Under the pieces are notes generated by a model. That model saw nothing but the letters and a program-made list of their open reading frames with translations. It was not told the DNA's origin and did no database searches. DNA of 64,000 nucleotides, taken from positions 1 through 64,000 of the forward strand of contig JASANE010029159.1 of assembly GCA_030248225.1 (NCBI GenBank). The letters run 5' to 3'. Below are positions 32,570-43,799 of this stretch, in pieces. The translations under genes were made by a program, and so were the position numbers. The stretch's first letter is position 1, and every line of letters starts with the position of its first letter. The stretch is from Trileptium ribeirensis. Its lineage: Eukaryota; Nematoda; Enoplea; Enoplida; Thoracostomopsidae.

Positions 32570-33140
32570 CTATTACTCTCTACTACTTCTTACTAGCACT
32601 GACAGCGGTGAAACTTGGCAATGTCCGCTACTGGAGTCTTTAGGGTAACACGCATAAATCAGCTTTGGCTGGGCAGATTAATTCGCGCGATAGCTCGTTA
32701 GAAAATTTGATGTATCACTTTGTGCTTTTTAGTTCTGTGCGAAGCCTGATTCCAGCATCTCCAGAAAATGCGTCCAATGCGGCTCGGGTGGGGCCCCGAA
32801 CGTGACTTATTGTAATTCTATTCGGTGTAGATATCCTTTTCCCTTATGTCCGTCAGACCACTCAGCCGAAACCCCATGTTCAACTATATCCAAAGGTTTT
32901 TTATGTCTACAATTATGTTGTTTGTACGCAAAATGTTTTTAAAACATTAATTACTACTATTCTAAACTACTAATTACAAACGTCGTTTTGTAGCTTGAAA
33001 ATACTTGCACGACACTAAATCTACATTGAAATATATAACATTTTTATACTAAATTTATCCATCCTCCACTTTGAAATTTCGCCCGATAATGATCATAGGG
33101 TCTCCGAAGTTCATTCTCCCACTTCTCGGAGGTCTGTGGA
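32570..33140 (+). repeat. Two adjacent dispersed repeats (GAGCAAAGCGAAG type, then family B)
   Basis: Positions 32,530-32,830 (GTAGTGAGTGAAACGAGCAA, TCAGCTTTGGCTGGGCAG) are the counterpart of the reverse complement of 50,490-50,790. Positions 32,840-33,140 (CACTCAGCCGAAACCCCATG, AACATTAATTACTACTATTC, GGAGGTCTGTGGACAGGTCA) are a family-B copy without the TIR insert. Confidence 0.65.
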
Positions 33141-33409
33141 CAGGTCAGGCGTTGGGTCACAATATTTTTTCATTGGTTCCATTTGATCGAAAATGCACGA
33201 AAATGTTAATATCTACACAACCAATTCAGATATATGGGAATTTTTGGTCTCATTTTGTAATGCAATTCATCCTATAGGTAGCTGTAGATGGTGTGCTGTT
33301 GTTGTCTTTGTTTACATTGCAGAGTTTGCGTCGAAAAGGGGTTTTTTCGTGCGCCTATGGGACCCATAACACATGAAAATAGTAATATCTATTAATTGTT
33401 CAAGCGATA

Positions 33410-33740
33410 TGGGTGCTCAACCTCCAATCACGAAATGTTATCTCAAGAAGCGTGGTAGAAATCAAGAAGGTTCCAGGTAGAAATGGCAAAAACAGGTTTT
33501 TAAGGGTTAATTGCGAAATGTGGCCATATGGCCAGGGTTTTACTTTCCATATCTCGCGATGCAAATTTCCCAAGAAAAAATGGAAATCTATAAGTTTGCT
33601 GAACATTGCCTTTTGTGGGACCACTTTCTGCGCCGCTGTGGGCCCAAATACAGACCGCCAACCATTTGCCATAAATGTCGATTTCAAATTTCGGCATGTT
33701 ATTGCGTTTTTTTATTTTACAGTGAGTGTTTTTAAAGTAG
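33410..33740 (+). repeat. Partial copy of the 7390-type repeat
   Basis: AAAATGGCAAAAACAGGTTT, TATCTCGCGATGCAAATTTC, CCGCTGTGGGCCCAAATA and CGGCATGTTATTGCGTTTTT occur in the same order as at 7600-7860. Confidence 0.7.
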
Positions 33741-34152
33741 TGAAAAAGCTAAGCAACCGTAGTCAGCGTGGCTACTCTGCGCTTATTAAATGTTTATTTT
33801 TGTTCAAGTTTGGAACAAAAGTTGAGGAGACATAACAAAGGTTGGAAAGGTAGAGGAAAAGTTGGAAGGGACAACATGGAAGTTTGGGTCAGGACCTTGT
33901 GCCCCCAAAAGCGGGACAACTAGCGGAACATAGGATCACTTCATCCCACAGTGTATATAATGTGTGATTTGAGTGTCATTCTCTTCTGAAAGGGTTTATT
34001 TTGAACTCTTGGCAAAGTGTTATTTGCGGAAAATCAACTACATCTTTCCGCTTCAACAGTGGCATGCAATGAAGGTATGTTGCTAGTGTTATCTCCACTA
34101 CATGTTTTTGTATTATTTTCTGCTATTATGCCTTAAACGTAACCTATTTTAG

Positions 34153-34480
34153 ACCAGTACGACCATTACGACCAGCTGGGCCACCAGCAGTACGTGGAGG
34201 TTTGGTTCGTCCAGGTTTACTCGACAGACACGGCGGCACGTTTCCAAAAAGACTGAGTGTTCCAAAAGCAAGCGATGTGGATTCAGACGATGAAGAAAAT
34301 ACCGATGAAGGACAGGAGAGTGACGGCGAGCAGAACACAAATTATAAAGAAATATCGGTAAAAGGTTTAGTCGAACGAGCGTTACGCGGTGGCAAGTTGT
34401 CGCAAATCGAAGTTGACCGCCTCGCTAATTCTGAGTTGTCGGTTTATCGAAATGGCGCTGGCCAAATGTTGTCTAGAAAA
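34153..34480 (+). CDS. Gene 2 exon 2, PR-rich and acidic region
   Basis: The acceptor CCTATTTTAG ends at 34,152 and the donor GTAGGT starts at 34,481. Two bases from exon 1 plus 328 here make exactly 110 codons. Residues 117-226 read RPVRPLRPAGPPAVRGGLV, then an acidic patch DSDDEENTDEGQESDGEQ (about 160-177), then KGLVERALRGGKLSQIEV and NGAGQMLSRK. It continues the basic/PR bias of exon 1, which supports the junction. No named domain is recognised. Confidence 0.85.
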
Positions 34481-34549
34481 GTAGGTTTAGTTACTTACGC
34501 GTATCGTTAATCGATAATGTAGCTAACGTTTCGTTCAGTTTGGAACGGG

Positions 34550-34884
34550 AAATACATGATGGATGGATGATTCTCTTGTTCATCTGGTGGGTTCTCCATT
34601 TGAACTGCGGGGACGATGAAGTACTATATCTGTCAAAAAGTGCCCACAATATGTAATTTGACAACTGATTGTTCCAAATGTGCTTAGATAAAAGCGGTGT
34701 AATTTTCTCAATTTTTTAGAAATACATGATGGATGGACGATTCTCTTGTTCATCTGGTGGGTTCTCCATTTGAACTGCGGGGACGATGAAGTACTATATT
34801 TGTCAAAAAGTGCCCACAATATGTAATTTGACAACTGATTGTTCCAAATGTGCTTAGATAAAAGCGGTGTAATTTTCTCAATTT
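34550..34884. repeat. 170-bp direct tandem duplication in gene 2 intron 2
   Basis: Two nearly identical units begin AAATACATGATGGATGGA at 34,550 and 34,720 and end CGGTGTAATTTTCTCAATTTT. Only a few substitutions separate them (GGATGATTC versus GGACGATTC; TATCTGTC versus TATTTGTC). Confidence 0.93.
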
Positions 34885-36104
34885 TAGCACCGTGGGGAGA
34901 AATTTGAGGACCATTGCGCTGAAATATGGGGAAATTCGCGTATTCTTGGTCTATGATAGAAAAGTTCGGTAACTTTGGTGGGAGGCGATCAAAATGCTTG
35001 GGTACCCCTCCCCCTGTTTGAAGAGCACTCGTGCAGAGAGAGCCTCTTCAATTAGCCAATAGGTGTGCCCTAAGCATAAGTCTTAGACTAAGTTTCATAG
35101 TCTAAAAAGTCGGGGGCTGTCGTCCGTCGAACCCTCTCCTCTAAGCTATTCTTTCCTTTAAACATATATCTATTCATCATTCACTGTGGACTACTGCAGT
35201 AGCTTTCTCTACAGGAGTGCCATTTGGAGAAACCAGCTACGTAATTGGTAATTCGTACAGCGAAATAAACAGAACTTTAACCCGAAACCTGGAATGCAAT
35301 CCCGCCTGTGTTATAGATGCTTTAGGCTACTTGAAAAACTACACATCTGTGCTTACCTAGAACGTCTCGTCTACATATGAAACTTAAAATTGCCGGGTTC
35401 CGAGCCAGCCATCGCTATTGATGCCACCTGGTAAATTCTTCAGTGAATGAATAAGCCTGTGTTAAAGCGTAAAACTTGAAGCGGCTACATACTAGAATAA
35501 TAATTGCTTATCGGTTATATTATGCTTTATAGTATCAGTTATCCGAATTTTCTTACTCTGGTGCCTACTGTCATCTGAATCTGTTTGTAATTGTCTTTAT
35601 AACTTGTATACGTATTTATCAGTATATCACCCTAGCCTTGAGAAAATATTTTAGTCAATGGAATTGACGTTAACAGTTTTCATAAAATTTAACATGGGTT
35701 GTTTTAAATTTTTTTAACATTGTTATGTGTTACAAGATAATAATAAATTCATTGTTTAATTATAGGAATTATCGTCATTATTTTGAACACGGCATGCCGT
35801 TTCAAATTGTTCAGTGTTAAAATTATGTCCTCTTTTTAGACCGTAGTGTGCATCTATGCGTATATATCTAATAATGTTTCTTCTGCTGTTCTCAAATTCT
35901 TCTACTGAATTTGACAGTGCTGATCCGGCTTTCTCAATGTGCTTCAAAATTACTTGAGGAAACGCACACGGGGCGAGAAAGTCAGCTTTACATAGAACGA
36001 ACTGTGGGCCTGCAAATGGGGAAGTACTGTAAATAACTGGTTCAAGATGATTGCAAATACGAAATGATAATGCAGATTTCTCCATTAGTTGGAAATTTTC
36101 CAGG

Positions 36105-36720
36105 GGGTATGAATTGGAGTCCCCTGGGATAAACCGGGAAGCGCTGCCCAGCTTCGAAATTTAATAGTTTTCCCAAAACATACGCATATGTTATGCACAG
36201 TAGGCGTACGCTGACCAACAGTCATAGATATCAAATGTACATCTTATGCAGTGCAGTATATATTTGAGCGGAGCGAGGCGAAGCCGAGCGAAGCGTTTTT
36301 ATTATCTGTCTGTGACCAAAAAAGTCGATGTTCGTCCTTTCGTTCGTTCGTTCGGTCCGACGGATCTCAAGAACCACTGAACCTATTTTAAAAAACTTTT
36401 GTTTTGTTTGAAAGCCTATCATGTCAGAGTGTGCACCTGATTTTGGGATTAAAAAATTTAGAGTGGTTAATTAGTAATTAGCTAATTAGTTAAGCTTATG
36501 CAGCTAAAATAGAGAATTTTGCAATATTTGTGTTATTTATTGAAATAGAGTCGTTTCGATCAAACCATTATAGGTTTTTGGGGTCGAAGAATTCAAATAT
36601 AATATTTTTACCAAAGATAAAGCCCTATGCAATGTGGTTATTTGAAGAACATAAGATTGAGTACATTCGCAATGCCATAGCCCAAGCTCCGCTCACAAAT
36701 GTAGTTCCACTACCGACTAG
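36105..36720 (+). repeat. Family-A fragment followed by GAAGCG repeat copy 2
   Basis: Positions 36,105-36,170 (CCAGGGGGTATGAATTGGAG) are a short family-A piece. Positions 36,260-36,720 carry GAGCGAAGCGTTTTTATTAT, AAGAACCACTGAACC, AATTAGCTAATTAGTTAAGC and CAAATGTAGTTCCACTACCG, colinear with 55,273-55,720. Copies are separated by unrelated AT-rich DNA. Confidence 0.75.
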
Positions 36721-36935
36721 TTAGTAAATGTATTGATATAATTAACGAGAGTAGTGTTGTACATGATTAGGAGGTTTTACAAAAATTTAGTTCTTTTTCA
36801 GTACTGTTTTTCGCCCCTCTTTTCAAAAGTAGTTATTTTGAAAGTTCAGAAACTCTAATGTTATTTGTCAATGCTTCCTGGGTTTTGTAGTAAGCGTACA
36901 TGGTGCACACTATTGTGAATATTTATATATTATAG

Positions 36936-37260
36936 CTGCCAGTAATGGAAAAAATTTCACCTATTGTCCGCGGTGTGAAAGGAACATATTTGTATCGCAA
37001 CATTGATTTCCCGTATCGTGACCATATGACCTATTATCAAGAAGATGCGATTAAAACTATTTTCAAATCATACGCTAAATTTATGTATGACTACGATCCG
37101 AAGTACTGGTTTGACGAAATTGAAAAGAAAAAATCGACAATTAAACGGCCGCAATCACATGCACCTTGGCTAGCGGGTCTCGAGTCAATTATGACTTATA
37201 ACGAAAAAACGCTTGACAAATTAGAAGCAGTTGACGGATGGATCGATATGCGTAAATTTG
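36936..37260 (+). CDS. Gene 2 exon 3
   Basis: The acceptor ATATTATAG ends at 36,935 and the donor GTACGT starts at 37,261. The exon enters in phase 0, encodes 108 codons and passes on one G. Residues 227-334 include EKISPIVRGVKGTYLYRNID, FPYRDHMTYYQEDAIKTIF, YDPKYWFDEIEKKKSTI and MTYNEKTLDKLEAVDGWID. It is soluble-looking, rich in Tyr, Lys and Glu, with no membrane segment. I do not recognise the family. The in-frame ATG at 36,945 is internal, not the gene start, because the exon is open through its acceptor. Confidence 0.85.
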
Positions 37261-37934
37261 GTACGTTACATTAATGGCACAGATATTGGACTATTATATA
37301 TATGAGCGACTCCTCTTTTCTTCGCCTGATATTAAATTGTATCGAGTAATTCAGCAAAACGAAAGTGTTATTTTTGAACTAGTTTTCACTATTTGTAGGC
37401 AGAGTCGTTGGTGCGCTAAGACGTGGCAATCAAGACATAGCAAACGAAATTTGACTGTTAATTCGATGCGGTGCCCTTGTAACTACTGGATCCCCTTAAA
37501 ATAACACTTGTATGGTAAAATTTTGTATTACGTGGCTCAGTGCCCCTACCAATTCTTTTCCTTCCAAACGTTTACAATCTGACGCAAAAATTGACATTTT
37601 GCTAAAATGCCATGCCAGAGGAAAAAATTTAAAATTTAATAAAAAAATATCGCCCTGTCACCCCGGGGGGGAGTATTAACTGCGTCAGCGGTTTGTTCTC
37701 AACAAAAAAATTTTTTTTTTAGTTTTTTCCCCTTAAAAACCCCCCCCTGGCCCCCCCCCGCGCCTGCCCATTTTTCTTACCCCCCCCCTTAACCACCCGC
37801 CCGCGTTCGCGACCCAACCACCACCACCACGCATGATTCTTTTTTTCAGGAGAGTGTGCTGCAAAAACACCCCTCCATGACACGTCGCGCGGGAGACATT
37901 TTATTTATGTAACAGATCCTTACGGATCGTTACG

Positions 37935-38350
37935 AGGTGGATAATCCTGACCACAGCCTAATGGCCAACTTTTATCGAAAATCCATAATCTTGACCACAT
38001 AGCAATGGTCAACTTTTACGAAAACTCCTGACCACACGATAATGGTCAACATTTAAAATAAATCTACCACACCCAATGGTTAACATCAACAAAAAAAAAC
38101 CCCCCCACAACAAAAAAAAACCACACCCTAATGGTTAACATTTTTTCGAAAAAAAAATAAATCTGACCACAGTGCCATGGTCAACATTTTTTGACCACCA
38201 AAAAATCCCGACCACAGTGTAATGGACAACATTTTTTCGCGTACCAAAAAATCCCGTCCATAGTGTAATGGACAACATTTTTCCGAAAAATGTCACATAA
38301 AAAATCCCGACCATAGCGTAATGGTCAACATTTAATCGAGTTCCCCAATA
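37935..38350. repeat. 45-bp minisatellite, inverted relative of 2742-3140
   Basis: Units carry CATTTTTTCG, ATCCTGACCACAG and TAATGGTCAAC phrases, the reverse complement of the left array, with more indels and a run of A/C homopolymers in the middle (38,085-38,125). Confidence 0.85.
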
Positions 38351-39580
38351 ATCATGACCACGTGTATAGTGGCCAACTTTTCCGAATTCTGTCACCAGTT
38401 TCTCCCCAACCCGGAACACCCGACAGGAATAGCCCAAAAGGGTACGGAACCCACCTTCGCCCTATAATACGTACATTTATGTAAGCAGAACCAATTAACC
38501 TCCTCTGAACGCAAACAAATATGTAAATTGAGCTTCTCCATATATACCCGTCGACCATAAAACCCTGTTGTCACCTCATAGAAGATCGCCTAACTGGCAC
38601 AAATCCTGAACCGCAGTATATACGTAAATTAGTAATTGAAATAACTCGCAAGAGCAATAAGGTTATGTAAGCACATAATTACGATCGATCGGAAATCACC
38701 GGATATATACGTAGAAAAGTGGAACAGAATCAAAATCAGAGTATATACGTATGTGATTGGAACAAATTCTATCATACCATCTATATATATATATATATAT
38801 AAGCGAATGGAATAATCAGATCCAAAGAGTCCCGCTATGTAACCGACTCGTATTTTCCGTATTTCGGCCTGCACCGCCGACGATGTTTTGATCGCAATGG
38901 GTATCGTTATGGTTATTTTAGGGATGGCTATTTGTCGAGAAATCATAACCGTATATACAGATCTTTGTATCCATCTGTTGTAGTGCCCCGATGGCACGCC
39001 TCGATATATGTACCTAGTGACGATATCATGATTCTTATGTCGTATCATTGGCCATAAAGGCACCCTGTATGTACAGTTGAATTATGTACCCTTATCATCG
39101 TTATTGTTATTCGTTTGATGGCCATAAAGGCACATTTTCGATATGTTACCATGCTCGTATTACATAGCCGTGTATCATTGAAACCGTTATTATTGCTCAC
39201 ATGCATTTTCAGGTACATAAGCTATCAGACTGATGGGGATGAATCGTTAACTGGATATGCATATGTCTAAATTTTGTACCGTATTCATGTCGTTCGTTGT
39301 ATAGTATGCGGCCGTAAAAGTGCCGCCATTGTTATTGTCGTATACCGTATCATGCCAATATTGTGTTATGATTGTATCGTTTTATTGGGTCGAACAGGCC
39401 ATAAAAGCGCCTGCGTTCGACCATGATTTATATGCTCTGATTGTCATATTTTGTTGTGATTTTGTGCATTTTAGGTTGGAAGTACGATCGGTATAGAGTA
39501 ACGTATTTGACATGTTTTAGAGGGAATTTTAGGGGTTTTTTCATGCGTATAAATCGATATTTTATAGGTACAGAACTTGA

Positions 39581-40120
39581 GTATGGCGAGCCCTTGCCAT
39601 ACGCGATTTCGTAGGAATTTTAGGACGGTACGACTCCCCGTTAAACCCGGGATAAGAGACTACGTAGGAATAGCCCTACCCCGAGTGGTAGGACCTCGAA
39701 ATTGGTTACAAGTTTTCATAGGAAATAACTGGCCGTGACGGACTCCCGTCACGACCGTCCTCACGAATGAGGACTACAAAAAATGTGGCTGTCCGCTCGA
39801 AAGCGAACAGCAATTGAGGAAATTTCTCGGAAAATATAAGTCCAACTCTAAATTATCAAGTTTACCAGTGCTCGCCACACTGGCAATTCGTCCGACTTTG
39901 AGAAATATTATTTACCAGCGTTCAATTTCGCTGGTTGAGATAAGAAACAAAAGTTAAATTTTGTGAAAATTTATGAAATTTAGGGACCAAAAATATCGGC
40001 TCCGGTCCATAACTCCGGAACCGCTGGGAATTTGAAAATTCGACACTGGACATTTATTATCGTAAATTTCACGGTCTTTCGAATGAGACCGGTTTCGTGG
40101 AAATCCGATCCGGATCCACG
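39581..40120. other. Hairpin-rich segment, nine short inverted repeats
   Basis: Stems of 5-8 bp with short loops lie at 39,581-39,602 (GTATGGC/GCCATAC), 39,675-39,692 (CCTACC/GGTAGG), 39,734-39,753 (CGTGACGG/CCGTCACG), 39,757-39,774 (GTCCTCA/TGAGGAC), 39,788-39,811, 39,865-39,883, 39,914-39,935 (ACCAGCG/CGCTGGT), 40,072-40,091 and 40,096-40,120. Each stem differs in sequence. Two loops read CGAA. The segment lies inside the extra 2 kb of the right LTR. Confidence 0.7.
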
Positions 40121-41540
40121 GAATTAGGGACAAATTAGTATATAAGTAAGCTGGTAAAATACATTTAATTAAATAATTCGACGAATTATGGACAGAAAAC
40201 CGTATGAGTGGTATCGTTCGAAACCCCAGACCCGAGGCTTTCGTTTGAGCCCGGACGGGTCTAGATGCGCCCACTTTTAGATACCCCGTACGGAGATTTC
40301 AAAATAACGCCCCGACAGGCGTGTCACCCCTCATTGGATTCCCCTTGTCGAGACGAATCCAACACTATATAAAACACCCCAGAAAAGTGTCCCCCGAACC
40401 CAGGGGAACCGTTTAAACGCCCCGATTTTTGAAAATTTGGCATGGACCCTTCCCCCAAGAGTCTATTTCCCCCCTGTAAACCGAAGACGGTCCTGTTACA
40501 TCTTAAAATGACCGGACGGACTAGCCGAGTCCGAATCCGGGTTTCTTATGGCACTTCGGCCATCCCTGAAGGGACTATGCCCTTTTCTTTTACCCCTCGC
40601 CCTTCTTTCTTTTGTCTTGTTTACTTAAGTCGCGTCGCTTTTCTTACCCTACCATTCTGAGTACGTGTTAATATTGAGTTTATACAAATTTGATATGAAT
40701 TTAATATTTAGTGTAGGAACTTTGCATCTACCTCTTATCAGCTTTATACGGCGTTGACATTAAGCTTATAGTCAATTACAGGGTATATAGCGCCCGCACT
40801 CAAACTTGGCGCTTGTATCAATATTTAGAAGCTTTTAAGTATAACGTCTTTAAGCCAATATCGACGTATGTGGACTGTTTTATCAGCTTATATATAAAGC
40901 TATACCTATAGTACATATTTCATATAAAATTTATATAAAGTTAGTATGAACTTCCTTATCAGTGGTTTAATGTAAGACATGGTAGCCTTTAATATAAAAT
41001 CGGTATAGGTTTACAACTGGAAGTAGCAGTAACACTAGTTTATAAAGTCCTCGCTTAAGCATTGATATTTCACGGTGAGTTCCGTTAATGTTGCAGAAAC
41101 CAAGTACCGCCTTTGAAGTTCTCAGACAAATAAGCTTGACCCTTGTGTCGCTAGAGTTAGTAGTGGAACTGGTAGCTATGTTTAATATCAGAGTCTATAG
41201 TTTAATAAGAGCGTCGTTTGAACATTTGATAGAAAATCTTAAATTTGTAACTTACAGGATTGCCGTATGCAGGCTTTATTAGAAAGTTTACTAGAAGTTT
41301 CATAAACTTGCAGTATTTATTTAAAGTTTAATATAAATCTTAATATAAACAAGGTCGTAAATATTTAATTTCATAAGATTTTATAATAAAATCGGCCGAA
41401 ATTTCGAGAAATATGATCGGAATGTGGCCGATAAGATTGTTGACTTAATTCGGTCACATTGGATCACAAAATCGAGCAAAAGTGCTGAATAAGCACTTTA
41501 ACGGCTCCAAAATTCAAAAATTCAAAAATTTGAAATCTAG

Positions 41541-41606
41541 TATAAAAGCAGAGTCGCAAAGACTCTGCAGCGTTCAGTACGACTGCGGCAGCGCAGAGTT
41601 CGGTCG
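41541..41606 (+). promoter_or_regulatory. LTR core promoter, second copy
   Basis: TATAAAAG (41,541-41,548) runs into GCAGAGTC-N5-GACTCTGC (41,548-41,568), then TCAGT (41,574-41,578) and GGTCG (41,602-41,606). Spacing matches the left copy at 1445-1510, although flanking DNA has diverged. Confidence 0.65.
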
Positions 41607-42589
41607 TTTTGCAGACCGGCTCTGGCGCTTACTTCTCGACAGTATGTATTCGTCTTTCGAGTTTCTTATTGGGTTTTTGTTTACGTTATTGGTCGTGCGA
41701 GTGTACGTGGATGGGCGATGGATGCCGAAACGAAGGACCGAACTCAGTAAGTATGGACAGGGAAGGAAGCCCTGAGAGCTTAGTAGAACCAACGTCGGTT
41801 AGGTTAAATTCGTCCGTAGAAGTGACTAGGTTATAGTGGAACAGTGTGCCGATTAGAATCAAATCTTGGTGGACTCCCTGTCCATACTTTATGTTTGTAT
41901 GATAGACCTGCCCGTCCTAGCTCGTCCCGCCGACCAGTAGCCTCAGTTAACTGTTCGAAATATTGGATTAGGTACCCGACGTCGTACTGAACCTCCCTCG
42001 GTCAAAGAGTTAGGACACAAATAACACGCGACACTCGCGTTAAGATTTCATTTACATGTTTTCCTGAGTCGAGATGAGCTTGGAGAAAATTTTAGTTTGA
42101 GCTGACCGAGGTTAAACAAACCTTTTTCCACGAAAGCATTTTGATTAAGCAAGCCGTATCGATTAGTACTCCGAATCATCCACGGTCATACACTCATGTG
42201 CACGTTTTTGGATCAGTCAACATTGGCTTTCAAGGTTGCAAGCGTTTTTCGTTTTCTCTGGACAAAAGTCCGTCCAGTTGTTTTGATTTTGCGACAGTAG
42301 TAATTAACTGGTATTCATGTATCGATTTACTTGAAGAACGTGTTCAAATTTTATTAACAAGATCCTGGTGTCAGAGGCAACGTCCGCCTGTCTAAAGTTC
42401 GTATTGAAACTTACATAGACGTATCGAACCTAAGGCCATGTGAGCGAGATAGCTCCTCTGGGTAGGAAGTAGCGCATTCTAGGAATTAACCCAGCAAAGT
42501 TGTTAAACTTCTAACCGGATCTATAGGAGGATCCGAACTATAGGTTCAAGGCTTAAAACGCTCAAATGTCGAATCATAAACTCAAACCC

Positions 42590-43110
42590 GATGACCCTCA
42601 ACGGGGTCACTCTCTGCAAAACGGGAAAATTTGAGTACCTCAAGTTCTTTTCCAGGAATTTTGTTAGAACTTTGGCAGCCCCTTTGTGGCACCGTCCGCT
42701 AATAAACAGGACCCCAAAATTTGTTGATTTCGCCTTAGAAACATAAACCCGACGGCCTTGAAGTGGCCTAACCCCCATTAGAAATGTGAAATCAACATTA
42801 AAAGTAAAATATTTTAAGAATTTCTCCAGGAATCTCGCTGAAACTTTCGCTGTTTCTTCGTAGGGATGTCCACCATTAGGCACTGCTCTGAAACCTGACA
42901 TTATTACATCGGAATCACAAACCCGATGGCCTGAAAGTGCCCTGACCCTATCAAAAATGTCAGTTCCAGATTAAAATTAAAATATCCCCAGATTCCCTTC
43001 AGGAATCTTGGTGAAACTCTCGCAGTTTCTTCGCAAGCATGTCTGCTTTAAGGTAGTCTCATAAACTTTAACTTTATCATGTCGGAATTACAAACCCGAC
43101 GGCCCGATAG
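42590..43110. repeat. 151-174-bp tandem repeat, four landmarks
   Basis: AACCCGA[CT]GxCC recurs at 42,595, 42,746, 42,919 and 43,093. Between them are CAGGAATCTTGGTGAAACTC or its variants and GCAGTTTCTTCG. This is a tandem array inside intron 3, not coding. Confidence 0.8.
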
Positions 43111-43367
43111 CGATCCGCTTTTACCCGAACTTTACACATCTATATCTGGACATCGGTTCCAGGAAGCTTAACAATTTTTCTTGTAGATATAGAGGCCCAG
43201 TAGGCCTTTCGTTTAAGCTATTGAGCCCGGCAAAGCCGTGGCCCGTTCAAAAGTTATGAGCAATTTAGATCCGACCCGCACAACCGCCGCTCGGATTGTA
43301 GTTCAAATTTCATAGTTCAGACTATTTTCGTAAGTCTGTTTTGATCTTGCTTTTCCACACGTTTTAG

Positions 43368-43790
43368 CTGGGGAAAGGAAAATATCAAATTCCCCAGTGT
43401 TGATAAGTTGCATTAGCAGTGAAAATATTTTAGGATTTCAAGATTGTCGAAGTCGCCAAATGCGACTTCGAGTCTATCGGGTCTCGGCCCGACGGACCAT
43501 TTTTGTGAGGACCGTTGACCCGGTCCTAGGAATTCGAAGTAGAAGGTCAAACCCAGCATCCATGCAAAAGTTCGTAGAAAAAGGCTGGTAATTTAGGAAG
43601 ATATAGCGAATTGTAGTTTTCTCCAGCCCCTACGGAATTTAAGCTCAAATCTCGATCGAAAATTAGGAGACAAATTAGCCTGAAGATATCTACCGAATGG
43701 GATTAAGTTAGAAGATTGGCTACGGTTGTCCTATCAACCGGGGCCTTCGTTTATCGCCTCGTCTTGTCGAGCAGGAATTGCTCGAGACAA
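43368..43790. other. Second hairpin cluster
   Basis: Inverted repeats at 43,368-43,397 (CTGGGGAA/TTCCCCAG), 43,449-43,469 (GAAGTCGC/GCGACTTC), 43,477-43,492 (TCGGG/CCCGA), 43,508-43,527 (AGGACCG/CGGTCCT) and 43,764-43,790 (TTGTCGAGCA against TGCTCGAGACAA). As its reverse complement, the order and spacing resemble the 39.58 kb cluster. Confidence 0.65.
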
Positions 43791-43799
43791 CAATTAAAT

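Larger units (their letters stand above)
30145..34152 (+). other. Gene 2 intron 1 (4.0 kb)
   Basis: It contains a family-A repeat (30,940-31,340), an irregular tandem repeat (31,450-32,200), a dispersed repeat (32,570-32,830), a family-B copy (32,840-33,140) and part of the 7390-type repeat (33,410-33,740). No exon was seen. Confidence 0.65.
37908..41630 (+). mobile_element. Long LTR-like relative of the left LTR, opposite orientation
   Basis: It starts TGTAACAGATCCTTACGG at 37,908 like the left LTR and continues through the 45-bp minisatellite (37,935-38,350). It shares phrases with the reverse complement of 2000-2550 (CCTGTTGTCACCTCAT, GCGATTC/GATCGCCTAACTGGCAC, GTAACCGACTCG) and reaches the conserved promoter at 41,541-41,606. 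Distance from TG to TATA is 3.63 kb here against 1.66 kb on the left; the extra roughly 2 kb (39,480-41,300) includes a hairpin-rich segment. No gag follows. Similarity ends soon after 41,630, so this is a rearranged or different family member. Confidence 0.65.
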
